Source: Tridacna crocea (lineage: Eukaryota > Mollusca > Bivalvia > Cardiida > Cardiidae). From it: 64,000 nt of DNA. Both the position numbers and the translations under genes were made by a program. Location: assembly GCA_943736015.1 (NCBI GenBank), contig OX031063.1, positions 33,820,172 through 33,884,171 of the forward strand, written 5' to 3'. Each line of letters begins with the position of its first letter. Within the stretch, counting starts at the first letter, position 1. Shown here piece after piece: positions 11,081-22,634 of this stretch. The notes beneath the pieces are model-generated. The model ran no database searches, was not told the origin of the DNA, and was given only the letters and a program-made list of their open reading frames with translations.

Positions 11081-11469
11081 CGGTATGAATAAGGAAAAGA
11101 AACTATTCAATCGGTATTTACGTTGTTGCTTTACTTCAAGAGGACAGCTTCCGGTTTTACAATAAACATTTCCGGTTGTCATCTCCGTACCTATTTCACC
11201 GTACACTTATGTAAAGACATGAGTAACACAGCTTTCATTGTGTTGTGAATGAAATACCGTTGAAAGCGTGAAAAAGATATTGAAACAAACATATCAAAAT
11301 CCTCTGTCTGCATTCTACAACCGTTCTATAATACGTTCCCAGTCTTGTGTAAGATTTCGAAAGTACCGCAGTTACTGATTAGCTAAACCATTTGATAAAG
11401 CAAATCTGAAATTGCGTTAGTGGAAATTTAGAAAACCCATGAGAGTTAGCAAATAAGTTCATGCCGTGG

Positions 11470-11690
11470 TCTGGGAAAAGGGGGCTTAATGCATCTTTAA
11501 ACAGTATCGATTCATAACAGCCTGCACAGTCCGCGTATGCTGATATGGATTAAAACTTTCTTTCAATTGTAAGTTTTCTGCATGTCGAAGGACATACTAT
11601 CTCACGAGCTTGTCAATTGTTGGACTAAATTGACTTTATAGATCCATAGTTAGTTGATACTTGCTTGGTATGATGCACCACTGAGATGCA
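11470..11690 (-). repeat. Family D copy interrupted at its end by family A
   Basis: It has CAGCCTGCACAGTCCGCGTATGC and CACTGAGATGCA in reverse order relative to D. It runs directly into the TTAA of the A copy at 11691. Confidence 0.5.
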
Positions 11691-11897
11691 TTAACCCTTT
11701 ACCAAACGACAAAATTTTAGACTGGTCCAAATTGAAAGCATTTGCAGACGACAGAATAAAGGCAATTCAAAAATTTGAATTCGTGTCTAACAGGGTAGAA
11801 AACATTGTGAGAAAAGGAGAAAATGCTGGTTACCAGCATTTTCTCCTTTTCCCACAATGTTTTCAAAAGACTTCTGTCTCAGGGTCGTAAAAAACAC
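11691..11897 (+). mobile_element. Family A MITE, right end lost
   Basis: Starts TTAACCCTTTACCAAACGAC. The long arm contains TTTTAGACTGGTCCAAATTG and GCATTTGCAGACGAC. A perfect core hairpin lies near 11814-11855. 'Plus' for this family means this long arm comes first. Confidence 0.8.
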
Positions 11898-12054
11898 CCG
11901 TAATAGAAACCAGCTATTTCCACAGTAACAATATCTTACAAAGTTTGCAATGAGTAAAAATGAGCATAATTTTACTACTTTCACCGAGCCATTTTTTCCT
12001 TTTTGTCCTTCTTCAAATAATCATTTATAAATAAATCTAAAACCACTATATTCT

Positions 12055-12110
12055 CATTACAAAGGGAGATGATAAATAATTACCTCCCTTTTCTGGAAAC
12101 TAACAAAAGT
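12055..12110. repeat. AAAGGGAGAT hairpin
   Basis: ACAAAGGGAGATGATAA pairs with ATTACCTCCCTTTTC. I associate this short foldback with mollusc genomes (recollection, not checked). Confidence 0.45.
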
Positions 12111-12511
12111 ATCAACAAATAAATACAAGACAGACATCAAAGGAATTTCTGGTCAGTCAAAAATGTGCAAAAGTATTATATCTGTATAGACCTGTATTTA
12201 TCAACAATAAAAAAAAATATGCCATGCTGCACTAGAAGTACTACGGGTCAACTACCTTGCTGCCCCTTTTGCCAGTACATGTCCCAATCCCCGTTCCCCT
12301 CCATACTGGCTTTAGCAATTTTTTGTTACATTACAATATGGTTTAATTTGTTTTGTTTTTCACGTCAACCATTAATAATCATAGTTATGCGAATTAACAT
12401 CGATCATTTGCTAATCGTGTGAAAACGCCTATAATTATCTACTCGCGATATCGTATATCAGAGAAAACTCTTCTAAATTCATTTAGACTCATAACTATAA
12501 AATATCGAGTT

Positions 12512-12660
12512 CTCCAACTATTGTGAGAAGAAAAAAAAGACATTGTGACAAAAGAAGAAGCTGCTGCTAACAATGTTTCACAAACTATTATTTTACCGTT
12601 TGAGCCAAACTTCCAGGTTGGACAGATCTAAATATTTGTCATCTTGTAAAGGGTTTAACT
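12512..12660 (-). repeat. Degenerate family A copy
   Basis: 'GACAGATCTAAATATTTGTC' and 'CTTGTAAAGGGTTTAA' recall the A right end in reverse; the core is decayed. Confidence 0.4.
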
Positions 12661-12729
12661 ATTTATCAAGGAGAGGAAAAAAGTAGACATTTAACCCACA
12701 TCCTGCTAAAAAATCTAAAATTAAGCTTT

Positions 12730-13090
12730 CAGGTTCATACTAGTAATCCATATTTTGCTATTTAAAAGTATGTTGGGGAAAAAGATGTCTCCCTAACGGA
12801 CAGTGTAGATTCAAGATCAGACTGCACGTTCTATGCAGTCTGGATAGGTATTCACCAACCATTCTGAAGAACATTTTCAGTATTTTTTCTCCAGAATTTT
12901 CTAAATTTGACAGTAACACAGGCTCTGATTGACATTTCGTTTTGCCAATCAGAGCTTTTGTTACTTACAATTGTCAAAAATCTTGGAGAATAAAGCAAAG
13001 AATGTTCTCAAGAATGATTGGTGAATACAGACCCTGCTGATCTTGTTCTACACGGTCCGCAAAAGTTCGAGTATAATAATCTATAATATG
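12730..13090 (-). mobile_element. Family B MITE split by a family C insertion
   Basis: B left part 12730-12842 ends GCAGTCTG. B resumes at about 13037 with CTGATCTTGTTCTACAC. The C copy sits between, with a CTG-like short duplication at the junctions. Confidence 0.6.
12843..13036. mobile_element. Family C foldback MITE nested in family B
   Basis: GTATTCACCAACCATTCTG opens it and GATTGGTGAATACAGACCC closes it; long arms meet near TTTTGCCAATCAGAGC. Confidence 0.65.
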
Positions 13091-13499
13091 ATAATAATAT
13101 GCAGCTTGAGGGTTAAAACATTTCTGTAAAAAAGGAAACGAGGGAAACATTTAAGATTTGATGTACTATTGCAACAAACACCTTCTCCGCTTCCCTTCAA
13201 TATTTGCAAAAGTGGTTTCATAACTCAAGACAAAAAGGTCTTCCGTAGGCAAGGAAAAAACAGTATTTAAGACATTTTGTTTTTGATTACTTGATAATGG
13301 ACATGTATCAGTTGTATAAGCTTATCCTTTACCCTCATCTGGCCGTACAGGAGCCTAGATGACTTTGCGAATAGTGTATGATTGAAAAGATTAGATATAG
13401 ATGCGAATTGCATCAGTCTGATCTTGGGCTATACCTATTTTTTGTTTGTCCAGTCAAGCAAACACTTGCGGGGGGAGAAAATTACTGGTTTTCACGACC

Positions 13500-13625
13500 T
13501 TGAGAAAGAAGCCATCTGTTAATGTTTGGAAAAGGAGAAAATGCTGGCATTTACTTTGTCGTCTGCAAATGCTTTGAATTTGGACTAGTCTAAATTTGGA
13601 CTAGTCTAAAATTCATTTAATACGG
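13500..13625 (-). repeat. Family A, internal deletion
   Basis: The left arm GGAAAAGGAGAAAATGCTGG jumps straight to TTTGTCGTCTGCAAATGC, removing half of the hairpin. Confidence 0.5.
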
Positions 13626-13906
13626 ACAAGTCTTTTTTTAATCTTCATTTAGTTGAGGGTTTAGAGGGATAACACTTGCGTAAGCCTAAACGAAATTAAT
13701 CTTTTTTTAAGAAAAAAAAATGACAAATCGGAGAATGATATTCGTGATTTTATCCAATTAAATCAGTTGATGGGTTTTCCCTTTCTTCCTGATAGTGAGT
13801 TATCATTAAGTTTTAAACCGAGCAAATATCCTGTGTGTTATGTATGATAGGTACCTTTATCATGATGCGGGGGTGGGAGGAAGAGTTCCTCAACATCCGG
13901 AATGAA

Positions 13907-14128
13907 TTAACCTATTACAACACAAGTCTGACTTTTAACGACCCTGAATGAAAAAAGCTTGGAAATATTAAAAGGAACGAAGAAAATGCTGGTTACCTTT
14001 CCCCACAATGTTTCTTATTCTTTCAAAGACAATTCCCATCATTTTAGTCATAAGGAATTTATCGTCTGCAACATAAAATGCTTGGGATTTGGACGAATCT
14101 ACAATTTTGTCGTCTGGTAAAGAGGTAA
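13907..14128 (-). mobile_element. Family A MITE, diverged
   Basis: TTAACCTATTACAACACAAG to GTCTGGTAAAGAGGTAA. Core right arm partly deleted. Confidence 0.55.
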
Positions 14129-14309
14129 TTGCCTGTATGTTTCATAAGAATGGCAATTGTTTTTTTTTTTTTCGCACACATTGTTTGTTTATGAGCAATG
14201 ATCTCATCCTGGTAAATCAATAGATCCTCGCACTAGAACTGTAGGTATACGTCACAGTGAGTGACGAAATAGTTATAAAAAGAATGTGACACAGTAACTT
14301 ACATAAGGA

Positions 14310-14522
14310 TTAAACTTTAGGCTGCCAAGCGCGATTGGCTGATCTTTTGGCGGTCAGTGCCGATCAAGATCAGACTGCACAGAACGTGCAGTCTGATCTT
14401 GACCGACACTGACCGATAAGGAGATACTGTTCTCCCAGAAAATAGTTCAAAATAGCGAACGTTTGAGGTTTTTATTATCGGATGTAATGTTTCATTTAAC
14501 GTTTTAGCGGGATAAGGGTTAG
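14310..14522 (+). mobile_element. Family B MITE, near full length
   Basis: Contains TAGGCTGCCAAGCGCGATTG, the perfect AAGATCAGACTGCACAG / GTGCAGTCTGATCTT palindrome, and ends GCGGGATAAGGGTTAG. Confidence 0.75.
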
Positions 14523-14699
14523 TTTTTTTATCGAGGTATTCGTGGGAGGATGGGAGATTTCCCTTTATTTCCGCATAGTTAATTGTGGTATTCGATTCAC
14601 CATCGGAAGTATGAAATAATTGTAAAAAATACTGTTTTCCACACGGTCATTTTTCAAGCCTTATAGATGATGCAGCTTTTGAAACAAACTACCTCTCCT

Positions 14700-14890
14700 A
14701 CATATGTTTAGCTAATGTTGATAGATCGATCGATCGACTGATTGAGTGATTGATTGAACGAACGATTATAAAGGTGTTTCACCCTGTCTTCAATATCATT
14801 TTGGTTATATCGCTGATGCCAGTGCACCTATTTATGCTTTCCGGAAGTTTCTTCTACCATTACTAAGCACAGTATTCTTTCATTACCACG
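14700..14890 (-). mobile_element. SINE tail (reverse) with GATC-rich simple repeat
   Basis: GATCGATCGATCGACTGATT followed by AGGTGTTTCACC...TATATCGC is the reverse complement of the SINE 3' end seen at 1-185. Confidence 0.45.
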
Positions 14891-15092
14891 GGGTGCTTTT
14901 AGTCTGGTCACGTGTACTAGCGTGTTGCCCTGGAAAGGAAAAAAGGGCTAATAGACGAGAGGGACGGGGGTGGATGTTAGTTAGATTAGTGAGATACTGG
15001 TCGGGTAAAGAGGTGGTACAGCATCCGAAACAGTTATACGTCAAACTACTGAGCCGATCCCAGGAGGCTCAGTGAGTAACGCTCCAGGCTTC

Positions 15093-15301
15093 CCTTTATC
15101 CTGCTAAATAGCTGAAATGAAACTTCCACGCCGATAGCAAATTCCCGAATACTGCCATTTCAGACTCAATGCTTTTGGAAACGAAAACCTTTAACGGACT
15201 GTGTAGATCCAAGATCAGACTGCAACGTTTTTTGCAGTCTGATCTTGATCTGCATTTTCCGCTACAGCTCAATGAGTCGCGGTTAGCGGTCTAAGGGTTA
15301 A
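15093..15301 (-). mobile_element. Family B MITE, reverse
   Basis: CCTTTATCCTGCTAAATAG to TCTAAGGGTTAA, with AAGATCAGACTGCAACG / TTGCAGTCTGATCTTG in the centre. Confidence 0.65.
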
Positions 15302-15309
15302 ACCTTTAC

Positions 15310-16040
15310 CACACAATGATGAATATCAACCCTGGCTGAACATCGTCTATAAATCAAAGTAGTGAAAGTACTAATAGAAGGTGATGGTATTAACTCCTTG
15401 CAAATAAATTTTTAACATTCGGCCATTTCATCATCATTTCGTTTATCGGACAGCTGAGAACATTTTTTCTTAGAATGATAGATACTTGGAATACATGACT
15501 TCTATCCATAAAATCGTATATCTAGGCGTTTTGCGTACGGTGTAAGGTGTTAAGTAAGTAAATGGTTGTGATTGTTTGGGGTGTAATAAACAGAACGGAA
15601 CAGAACAACTGTGGTAATGATAGAAGTTTAGGGTATTTTTTGAGTGGTACGAGTTGTCTGAGAAGTTTCTCGGACTTATTCAATTGCGATATATACACTT
15701 AATACACTAGTTCATGTCTAAGTTTCGAAACGAGACTACTGAATTAGAATTATTGTGGCGTTTAACTCAGAAGTCCATTGTATGTGTAACTGACTTGTGT
15801 TGCTTCTCAATCTACTTGTTGTTATCACATATACAAAGGGCAGACATGTCTGTTCATTAATCTACGAGGACCTATTTTTCTTGGAACCGAGAACTGATTC
15901 TTCTTCAAGGGAGCTGAGTGTGACAGTTGACAGGAAGGTGAGGCCTGAAAGGTCATCGCTTTCTAGAAAAAGAAAATTATTCGGGAATGAGAAGGACGGG
16001 AGCGAAGTAAATCAGATGCTGGTTGTTTACAGCATCCGAA
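15310..16040. other. No gene recognised
   Basis: AT-rich sequence. The 134-codon frame starting in this stretch (15797-16201) runs into a foldback repeat and has no domain signal. Confidence 0.35.
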
Positions 16041-16050
16041 ATACATGTAC

Positions 16051-16304
16051 ATGTGACCCGCAAAAAGGGACCATCTGGGAACTGCGAAAAGTGTCAACCC
16101 TGGTCGGCCTGTGCAATTCGCGGAGTCTGACCAGAATCGACACTTTTTCGCTTTTATGGTATTTTCTGTATGAAAATGGGTCATTCTACCTTGTAATATA
16201 ATCATTTTTTAACTTATTAACTTAAATTGGTCTATCGTTGATCTGTTTTCTTCTAACTGATGTATGGAATTCCCAGATTGTCCCTTTTCGCGTGACAGGT
16301 CACA
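16051..16304. mobile_element. Family E-like foldback
   Basis: TGTGACCCGCAAAAAGGGACC and TGTCCCTTTTCGCGTGACAGG are matching ends; GTGTCAACCCTGGTCGGCCT lies inside. Confidence 0.55.
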
Positions 16305-16799
16305 TAATCACATATGTCAATTTATCGAGCCGATCTGTTTAGGCTCAGTGGGCAACGGGCCTGGCCGGACTTATATCTTTTCCCAGTGACACAATTTTCC
16401 ATTGACAGTAAACCGCTTGCACAAGTTTTCGATTCAGCGGATATCAAAAAAAGCCAGAACAGTAATTAGTTGTACAAATAGGTATATAATTTTGGCTGGT
16501 ACGTCAGCTTTTTATCGAAAATTGCCAAGGCGTGGGGAATTGCCGTAAATAGCGTAAATAATAAGTTGTTAATAGCGATACTAATTTCTACTTATTGACG
16601 CGGAGTAAATGAAAATGTCAAATACTCAGTCATTATAAAATCTCGGATTGTGAAAAAATCGAGGCAAGGAAAACCGTACGTGAAATCAGATATAGTTTTC
16701 TGAGAATTAGTTCAAATTATTGTCGTTTTATGATACTTAATATTTACCAAGGACAAACATGTATCTGTTTCAGGCTATATCTCACATTAATCTTTTTAC

Positions 16800-16910
16800 C
16801 AAACAATCTAAGTTATACACACCATGAGGTAGGAGGTTTGAAAACAATGTGGGGAAAAGTCGAAAATGCTGTTTACCGCCATGCAGTCCTGAAAAGTTCG
16901 GTTTATTTAC
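16800..16910. repeat. Family A fragment
   Basis: 'GAAAACAATGTGGGGAAAAG' then 'GAAAATGCTGTTTACC': left half of the core only. Confidence 0.4.
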
Positions 16911-17017
16911 ATGTATTTCACGTTGAAAGAATGAACATAATGTGTACGGTGTGTCCTAAAGTATAATTTACCACAAATGGTCACGAAAAAATTATATGTT
17001 TCCAGCAGTGAAAAATA

Positions 17018-17262
17018 TATGAGCCATGCTCTGTGAGGGTACTTAACGAATCTGCGAAAAGTATCGACTCACGTCAGCCTGCGCAGTCCGCGGAGGTTGA
17101 CACGGGTCGACACATTTTGCTATCAGACAATTTGCTACATGTCAAAGGACCGTTCTACCCATAGATTCAGCCTGTTGTCAGCCAAAACGAATCTTATAGG
17201 TCCATAACAGTCATCATGAAGATGCGTGAAGTCCCCTTTTAACAGAGTATGGCAAACATAGT
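17018..17262 (-). repeat. Family D foldback copy
   Basis: GAGCCATGCTCTGTGAGG to CCCTTTTAACAGAGTATGGC, with GCCTGCGCAGTCCGCGG. Confidence 0.6.
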
Positions 17263-17570
17263 ATGTATTTTTAATTTGTAGTGATAGAGCACTTAGGTTT
17301 ACCGAACCTGTAAGTCAACGAATATTACTCTCAAGTACTTCAAGATTGATGGCATTTTTAGTAACTCAATGCACTTCAATTTCAAGTGAATGCAAGGTTG
17401 TATGGGTGATAAAGGACCAGTTCGATTCATGGTGATATAATCACGGAAATTCGGAGAAATATAACTTTTAATTAAAAAGGAAACCAACTTCTTGTATTGC
17501 AATAACGAAATGCAGTCCCTCGTTGTAACCTTGCGCACTTTGCCTCGATTTTTTCCCCCTTTTTATCTCC

Positions 17571-18055
17571 TTGGCTGCTAAGCGCGATTCACTGACCTTT
17601 TGCGGACAGTGTAGATCAAGATCAGACTGCACAGAACGTGCAGTCTGATCTTGGATCTACACTGTCCGATAAAGAGATATTATACCCGATAGCATAACTT
17701 TGAAATACCAATAATATTTTTGATATTTAACTATCGAATTGAAAATTTCGATTTGTTTATACAGCAGGATAATTGTTGATTGTATTGGGGTTTAACGCCA
17801 CTTTAACAGCTAAGGTCATATCATGGCGGTCGGTGACACACATGTGTTTCCTGGCTTTCTCACACCAGTACTAACACAACTTTCTTTCCAAAGCCACCGA
17901 CTACTTTTCTCACATGCTTCAGCATAGGTGAGAGGCGAATATAGGCCGTAAAGAAAGTTCGGCTCAACCGGGTATCGAACTCAAAACCACCAGGTCATGA
18001 GTCCGACACGCTCACCACTGAGCCACCCGGGTGGGCACAGCAGGATAAGGGTTAA
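17571..18055 (+). mobile_element. Family B MITE split by a SINE
   Basis: B runs from TTGGCTGCTAAGCGCGATTC through a perfect palindrome (about 17618-17655) to ACAGCAGGATAA at 17772. It resumes after the SINE with ACAGCAGGATAAGGGTTAAA (18037 on). Confidence 0.75.
17773..18036 (-). mobile_element. tRNA-derived SINE with 12-bp target duplication
   Basis: The 264-bp insert is flanked by ACAGCAGGATAA at 17761-17772 and 18037-18048. Reading the minus strand, the head is GGTGGCTCAGTGGTGAGCG (A box) and GAGTTCGATACCCGG (B box). The body includes 'GGTGTGAGAAAGCCAGG'. Confidence 0.85.
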
Positions 18056-18105
18056 AGTTCAAGCATGCATTGAATGCAGCAGAGGTCAGACTCCACGGTC
18101 CGCCT

Positions 18106-18290
18106 TAACCCTTCAGCAAACGACTATGTTTTGCACAATAAAAAGCATTTGCTGACGATTTTAAATGTATATGGTTAGAAACATTGTGGGGTAAGGAAAA
18201 ATGCTGGTTATCAACATTTTCACCTTTATTTATCACCATCGGTTATCATTGTTTTCAAAAGTCATCTTCCTCAGGGCCCAAAAACTAGGG
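18106..18290 (+). repeat. Family A, diverged
   Basis: TTAACCCTTCAGCAAACGAC start; 'CATTGTGGGGTAAGG' and a decayed right arm. Confidence 0.5.
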
Positions 18291-18389
18291 ATCGTGCAGT
18301 GAACAGTGCATTTATTAGCTGCAAAAGGCTTTTAGTTTACTGCCATTTTTTAAATATCATTCTGTCTAAAGATATCCGAAAAGGCAAGC

Positions 18390-18490
18390 ACTTGAGTGAA
18401 AACCAACTGCAGACTGCACGTATGTGCAGTCTTATCTTGGTCTATGCTATTCAACAATTAGATCCATTGTCACAAACGGAAGGATAAGGA
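18390..18490. repeat. Family B fragment
   Basis: CAGACTGCACGTATGTGCAG then TCTTATCTTGGTCTATGC. Confidence 0.45.
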
Positions 18491-19089
18491 CCAAAATTAA
18501 CCATTAGAGCGAAAGCTTGGGTAAATACCAACATACAATAAGCCCCTTTTTGTCAGAACATGGCCCATATGTTAAACGGTGTAAGGATAAAAACTCCATT
18601 TCCGTGTTACTATGAATGATTCTACTTTACAACCCAGGCTTGCACTGGGTTTAAACCAGATAGTCCGAATTCCATTCTGATCCGATTATCTCGTCACCCT
18701 TCATACTCTAAACTGGCTTTATTGAGAACGGTGGACGACCATACCACACTGCATCGAAATCGCAATCGGCCCTTAAATCGAAATTGACGGATTGCTTGTA
18801 GGATATTTATACAGAAGTATAGCCGTTTGTCATCGCAACATTTTTGTCTCTGTTCGTAGCCGAAATGTCTGTCGTATTCATTTGGTGCGCCAAGGGTTTA
18901 ATAAATTTGATAGTCCCCTTTACTATATTGACACGTTATATACAAGTGATTATCTTTGCTCATGTGTCGAAAATATTTATGATATCAAATAAAAATTTCG
19001 CTCGTATCCCAGGACCATCAATGATTTCCATGTAGATTTTCTAGGATCCGTCATGGCCCAGAAGTAAATTTCATTTTGAGCCAAATGAG

Positions 19090-19320
19090 AGGTTTTGCGT
19101 GGCTAAGTGATAAAGTGTAGGACTCGTAACTTTGAGGCCTTGGGCTCGAGCCTTACTGGAAGCCTGAGTTTTTTTGTGGTAGTGTCCTTTGGCAAGACAC
19201 TCCAGAGCCCCAGATTTGTACTGGTGAAAGCCAGGGAATTCATCAATACGTGAACTGCTGCCGTTATATCGCTGAAATATTAATGTAGAGTGTGACGTAG
19301 GACACCATTAATGATTCAGA
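19090..19320 (+). mobile_element. tRNA-derived SINE
   Basis: GCGTGGCTAAGTGATAAAG (A-box-like) and GGGCTCGAGCC (B-box-like), then a body with GGCAAGACACTCC and a TATATCGCTGAAATATTAATG tail related to the 1-185 SINE. Confidence 0.6.
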
Positions 19321-19431
19321 ACCAAATATACAACCTTTGCAGTTTCTCTGTATAATGAAATTCCATTTCATTGAAACATTAGGAAAAAAAAAATATCTTC
19401 CTAAAGAGGCTTGCATGCAAAAAGAGACGAT

Positions 19432-19503
19432 GGGTCCAGCTTGATCTTTGATCTATGTTGTCCGCAAATTGCGCACAACATAGATCAAAGATCAAACTGG
19501 ACC
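19432..19503. repeat. Near-perfect 72-bp hairpin, family B derived
   Basis: GGTCCAGCTTGATCTTTGAT is answered by ATCAAAGATCAAACTGGACC; the apex is TTGTCCGCAAATTGCGCACAA. It looks like a B half-element duplicated head to head. Confidence 0.6.
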
Positions 19504-19810
19504 GCAATAGACCTTATTATTCGCTAATGGTGCCGGTATTTTCCTATTACAGGCTTCACTAATCAAGCGATTTGTATAAATCCAAAATCGGACTGAAGGT
19601 TCTTTACAGTCTGATGTCTTTCTATGCCGTCTGTAAAACCTCCAGCTTTCGCCAATAGCGCTTAGAAGGTACATTGGTAGTTTGTGTTTGGGATGATAGG
19701 AGAGACTGTGAACATCTTTTTTTTCCTTTTCCTGAATGCAGTAGGTTTCCAAAAGCCTTCCAGCTTTTCACTTTCATGTATTCACAAACACGGGATAGTT
19801 TGGGAAATAT

Positions 19811-20021
19811 TTAACCCTTAACATGCTTTAGTTTTGAAATGAAATTTTCAACGAAATTCTATTACATGTAATTCAAAGATTTTTCTTGGGAGATGGGGAC
19901 GGATATCTCTTTGTGCGACCGTGTAGATCAAAGATCAGACTTTACATTCTGTGCAGTCTGATCTTGATCTACACTGTCCGCAAACGTTCATTGAGCCGCG
20001 GTTAGCAGCCTAATGGCTAAA
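19811..20021 (-). mobile_element. Family B MITE, reverse, near full length
   Basis: TTAACCCTTAACATGC to TTAGCAGCCTAATGGCTAA, with TACATTCTGTGCAGTCTGAT at the centre. Confidence 0.65.
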
Positions 20022-20159
20022 TCGTTGATGATATTGTTTTAGACTTGTCCTAGGAGAATATATACACACGACAAACTGTTTATTTGACGAAATCTTTACA
20101 AAGTTTATAGCCATATTTCTGTGAAAATTAAAACATATAGATCACCTACAGCTCCCTGA

Positions 20160-20250
20160 GGAGGTAGAAAACATTGTGGGAAAAGGAGAAAATGCTGGTT
20201 ACCAGCATTTTTTCTATTTCCCAATATGGTCCCAAAATATTACTTCCCTA
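20160..20250 (+). repeat. Family A core only
   Basis: GGTAGAAAACATTGTGGG then a full left arm; the right arm is mutated. Confidence 0.55.
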
Positions 20251-20453
20251 CGGTTAGTAAATTACAGGATTGCTTTGTTTTTAGATAAAAAAAAAAAAGA
20301 ATATTAGTAATGTTTAAGGATATATCAGAAGACAATCAGTTTAACTACAGTAATGTAAACAAACATGAGGAGAAATGTGTATACATGGGGTAATAAATAA
20401 ACAATGACGAATTGTCTTTTCTGTCAAATATGTTATAAGGAATACAAAATACC

Positions 20454-20682
20454 TTAACCCTTTACCACACAATCCCGACTTTTAACACCCATATGAAAGG
20501 AGCCTTTCGAAATTATTTTGGGAAAAGAAGAAAATGCTGGTAACCAGCATATTCTCCTTTTCCCGAAATATTTTCTTCCCTTCCTAAAACAAATTCCAAT
20601 TCTTTAGTCACATTTATTTTGTCATCTGCAAATGCTTTGAATCTGAACCAGTCTAAAATTTTGTCGTTTAGTAAAGAGTTAA
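20454..20682 (-). mobile_element. Family A MITE, complete (229 bp)
   Basis: TTAA at both ends (20454-20457, 20679-20682); termini CCCTTTACCACACAATCCC and GTCGTTTAGTAAAGAG. Hairpin intact except two arm mismatches. Confidence 0.85.
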
Positions 20683-21022
20683 GTTACAGGATAAAACTGT
20701 GAAATTCTGTAATTATCTTTTTTTATGATTTTCTTTTAAAATAGACATATCCTAACGCTTTTTTATTAATATGATATTTTGTGTGAATGCAAAAATGTTT
20801 CAAATAATGAACAGTTTCAAACTAAATAAATAGATACAAAAATGGTTTCGGTAACAATTAGTTGCAAGTACATGTAATAGCTATTCCTGGTATCTGTCAT
20901 TTGATAATGACAACATGATACTGTTTTCATACCAAAAGAAGGAAGAACAATTGCGAAGAATAAAAATTAGGAATGTCGTTAGAAAATCATGTGAATTACT
21001 GTATTAATTAGCTGACATGTAC

Positions 21023-21287
21023 TTGAGCCATGCTCCGGCAAAACGGGGCTTAATGCATCTCCGTAATCCATGGTACAAAGGAGGTCAATGAAAACTGGTG
21101 GATCGATAATAGCCATTTCTTTGAAAAAAAGGACTTAATCATGGGATAGACTGGTCCTTGTACATACAGAAAATTGACCCATAGCGAAAAGTTTTGACCC
21201 AGGTCAGCCTGCGCGGACTGCGCAGGTTGACCTGGGTCGATACTTTTCGCAAATGCATTAAGCCCCTTAATCACAGAGCCTAACTCA
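21023..21287 (+). mobile_element. Family D foldback MITE, best copy
   Basis: Ends GAGCCATGCTCCGGCAAAACG and CACAGAGCC. Centre GACCCAGGTCAGCCTGCGCG / GCGCAGGTTGACCTGGGTC. GCGAAAAGTTTTGACC and GGTCGATACTTTTCGC flank it. Confidence 0.7.
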
Positions 21288-21429
21288 CTTTCTTAAATGG
21301 CGCTTTCCCTCTCTCTTTTCCAAGAAACCACCTCGCCGTATTGTAACAGAAAAACTCTAAAACTGAACTCTGTCTCTTTCAGCTCTTTTGGAATTAACTC
21401 TTAATCACAAAATGGGATAAAAAATACTC

Positions 21430-21661
21430 TACATAATTCTTTATCTCAAATTTAAATTTCAGACTGGTCTAAATTCAAAATATTTGCGGTTGATTAATCA
21501 GATTTAATTGTTGGATTTGTCTTTGGCAGGGTAAAAAAACATTGTTGTAACAGGAGAAAATTCTCTTTAACAGCATTTTCTCCCTTTACTATTATGTTTT
21601 CAACATCCGGTTTTTTTTTCCACGTTCGATAAAAACTCCGGATTATGTGGTAAGGGGTTAA
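21430..21661 (+). mobile_element. Family A MITE, diverged
   Basis: CAGACTGGTCTAAATTC long arm, weak hairpin, end TGTGGTAAGGGGTTAA. Confidence 0.6.
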
Positions 21662-21900
21662 ATTATACGGTCTTGAAATGACGAGAGTAAGAAACACATT
21701 ATTGCAAATGGATAAATCGGTCGTTTTGAACAATACTCCTATTGGTCATCATGTTTCTATATGTCATGTGTGATAAAATGAATCAAAGTATTTCGTCATG
21801 ATGGTTTAGGATGATCAAAGTTAGTAGAGTGAAATTAGAGTTGACACCAAACGGTCAAGATTTGCATTTTGGAGCTATCGTGTATTATTTGTGTTCTACA

Positions 21901-22131
21901 TTAACCCATTACCACACAATCCCTGCTTTTGACGACGTTGAGAAAGAAGCCTTTAGAAAACATTGTGGGAAAAGGAGAAAATGCTGGTAACCAGCATTTT
22001 CTCCTTTTCCCACAATGATTTCTACTGTTCACAAAACAAATTTCAAAATTTCAGTCACTTTTATTTTGTCGCCTGCAAAAATGCTTTTGATTTGGACAAG
22101 CCTAAAATATTGACGTTTGGTAATGAGTTAG
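21901..22131 (-). mobile_element. Family A MITE, near complete
   Basis: TTAACCCATTACCACACAATC to GTTTGGTAATGAGTTA; perfect core hairpin. Confidence 0.8.
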
Positions 22132-22179
22132 ATCGGTGTATTTAAATCAATGTACGTGGAATAACAATATCACCTGCTC

Positions 22180-22510
22180 ATGTGGACGGTGACTTTGAAG
22201 ATCAGACAGCACGACGAATGGACTGTCTGATCTTTGAACTACGCAATCCTTTTCTCGGTCGTGTATTCTGACCGAAATCTTTTGACATAAGAATGGACAA
22301 ATCTTTTCAAAATACTGAATTTACATTTTTGTATTAAGAGGTCAACTTAGTTTACCCTAGAAGAGTCTGTGAGAACAACTGACTAATGTCTTCTTAACCT
22401 TTCAAGCGCCTTTCAGTATTTTGGTTTCTTTTCGGACAGTGTTGATTTAGGTAAGACTGCATAGAATGTGCATAGTCTGTTCCTCGATCTAAACTGCCAT
22501 TCTTGACAGG
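22180..22510. repeat. Two family B fragments
   Basis: GATCAGACAGCACGACG...GACTGTCTGATCTTTG at about 22200-22240, and TTAACCTTTCAAGCGCC...GTGCATAGTCTGTTCC at about 22395-22500. Confidence 0.45.
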
Positions 22511-22634
22511 GGTAACCTTGAATTTGATTTGAGGCTTGAATTAAAAAGGAAAAAGTCCGTTATGTCTATTCAGCGTACTAAAAAGTTACGGTATTGGCCA
22601 ACAGACCATATAATAAAGTTTGATGATATTATTT

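Noticed and set aside
15797-16201. 134-codon plus-strand frame
   Set aside because: The second half lies in an E-like foldback with a strong antisense frame; no motif or splice context.
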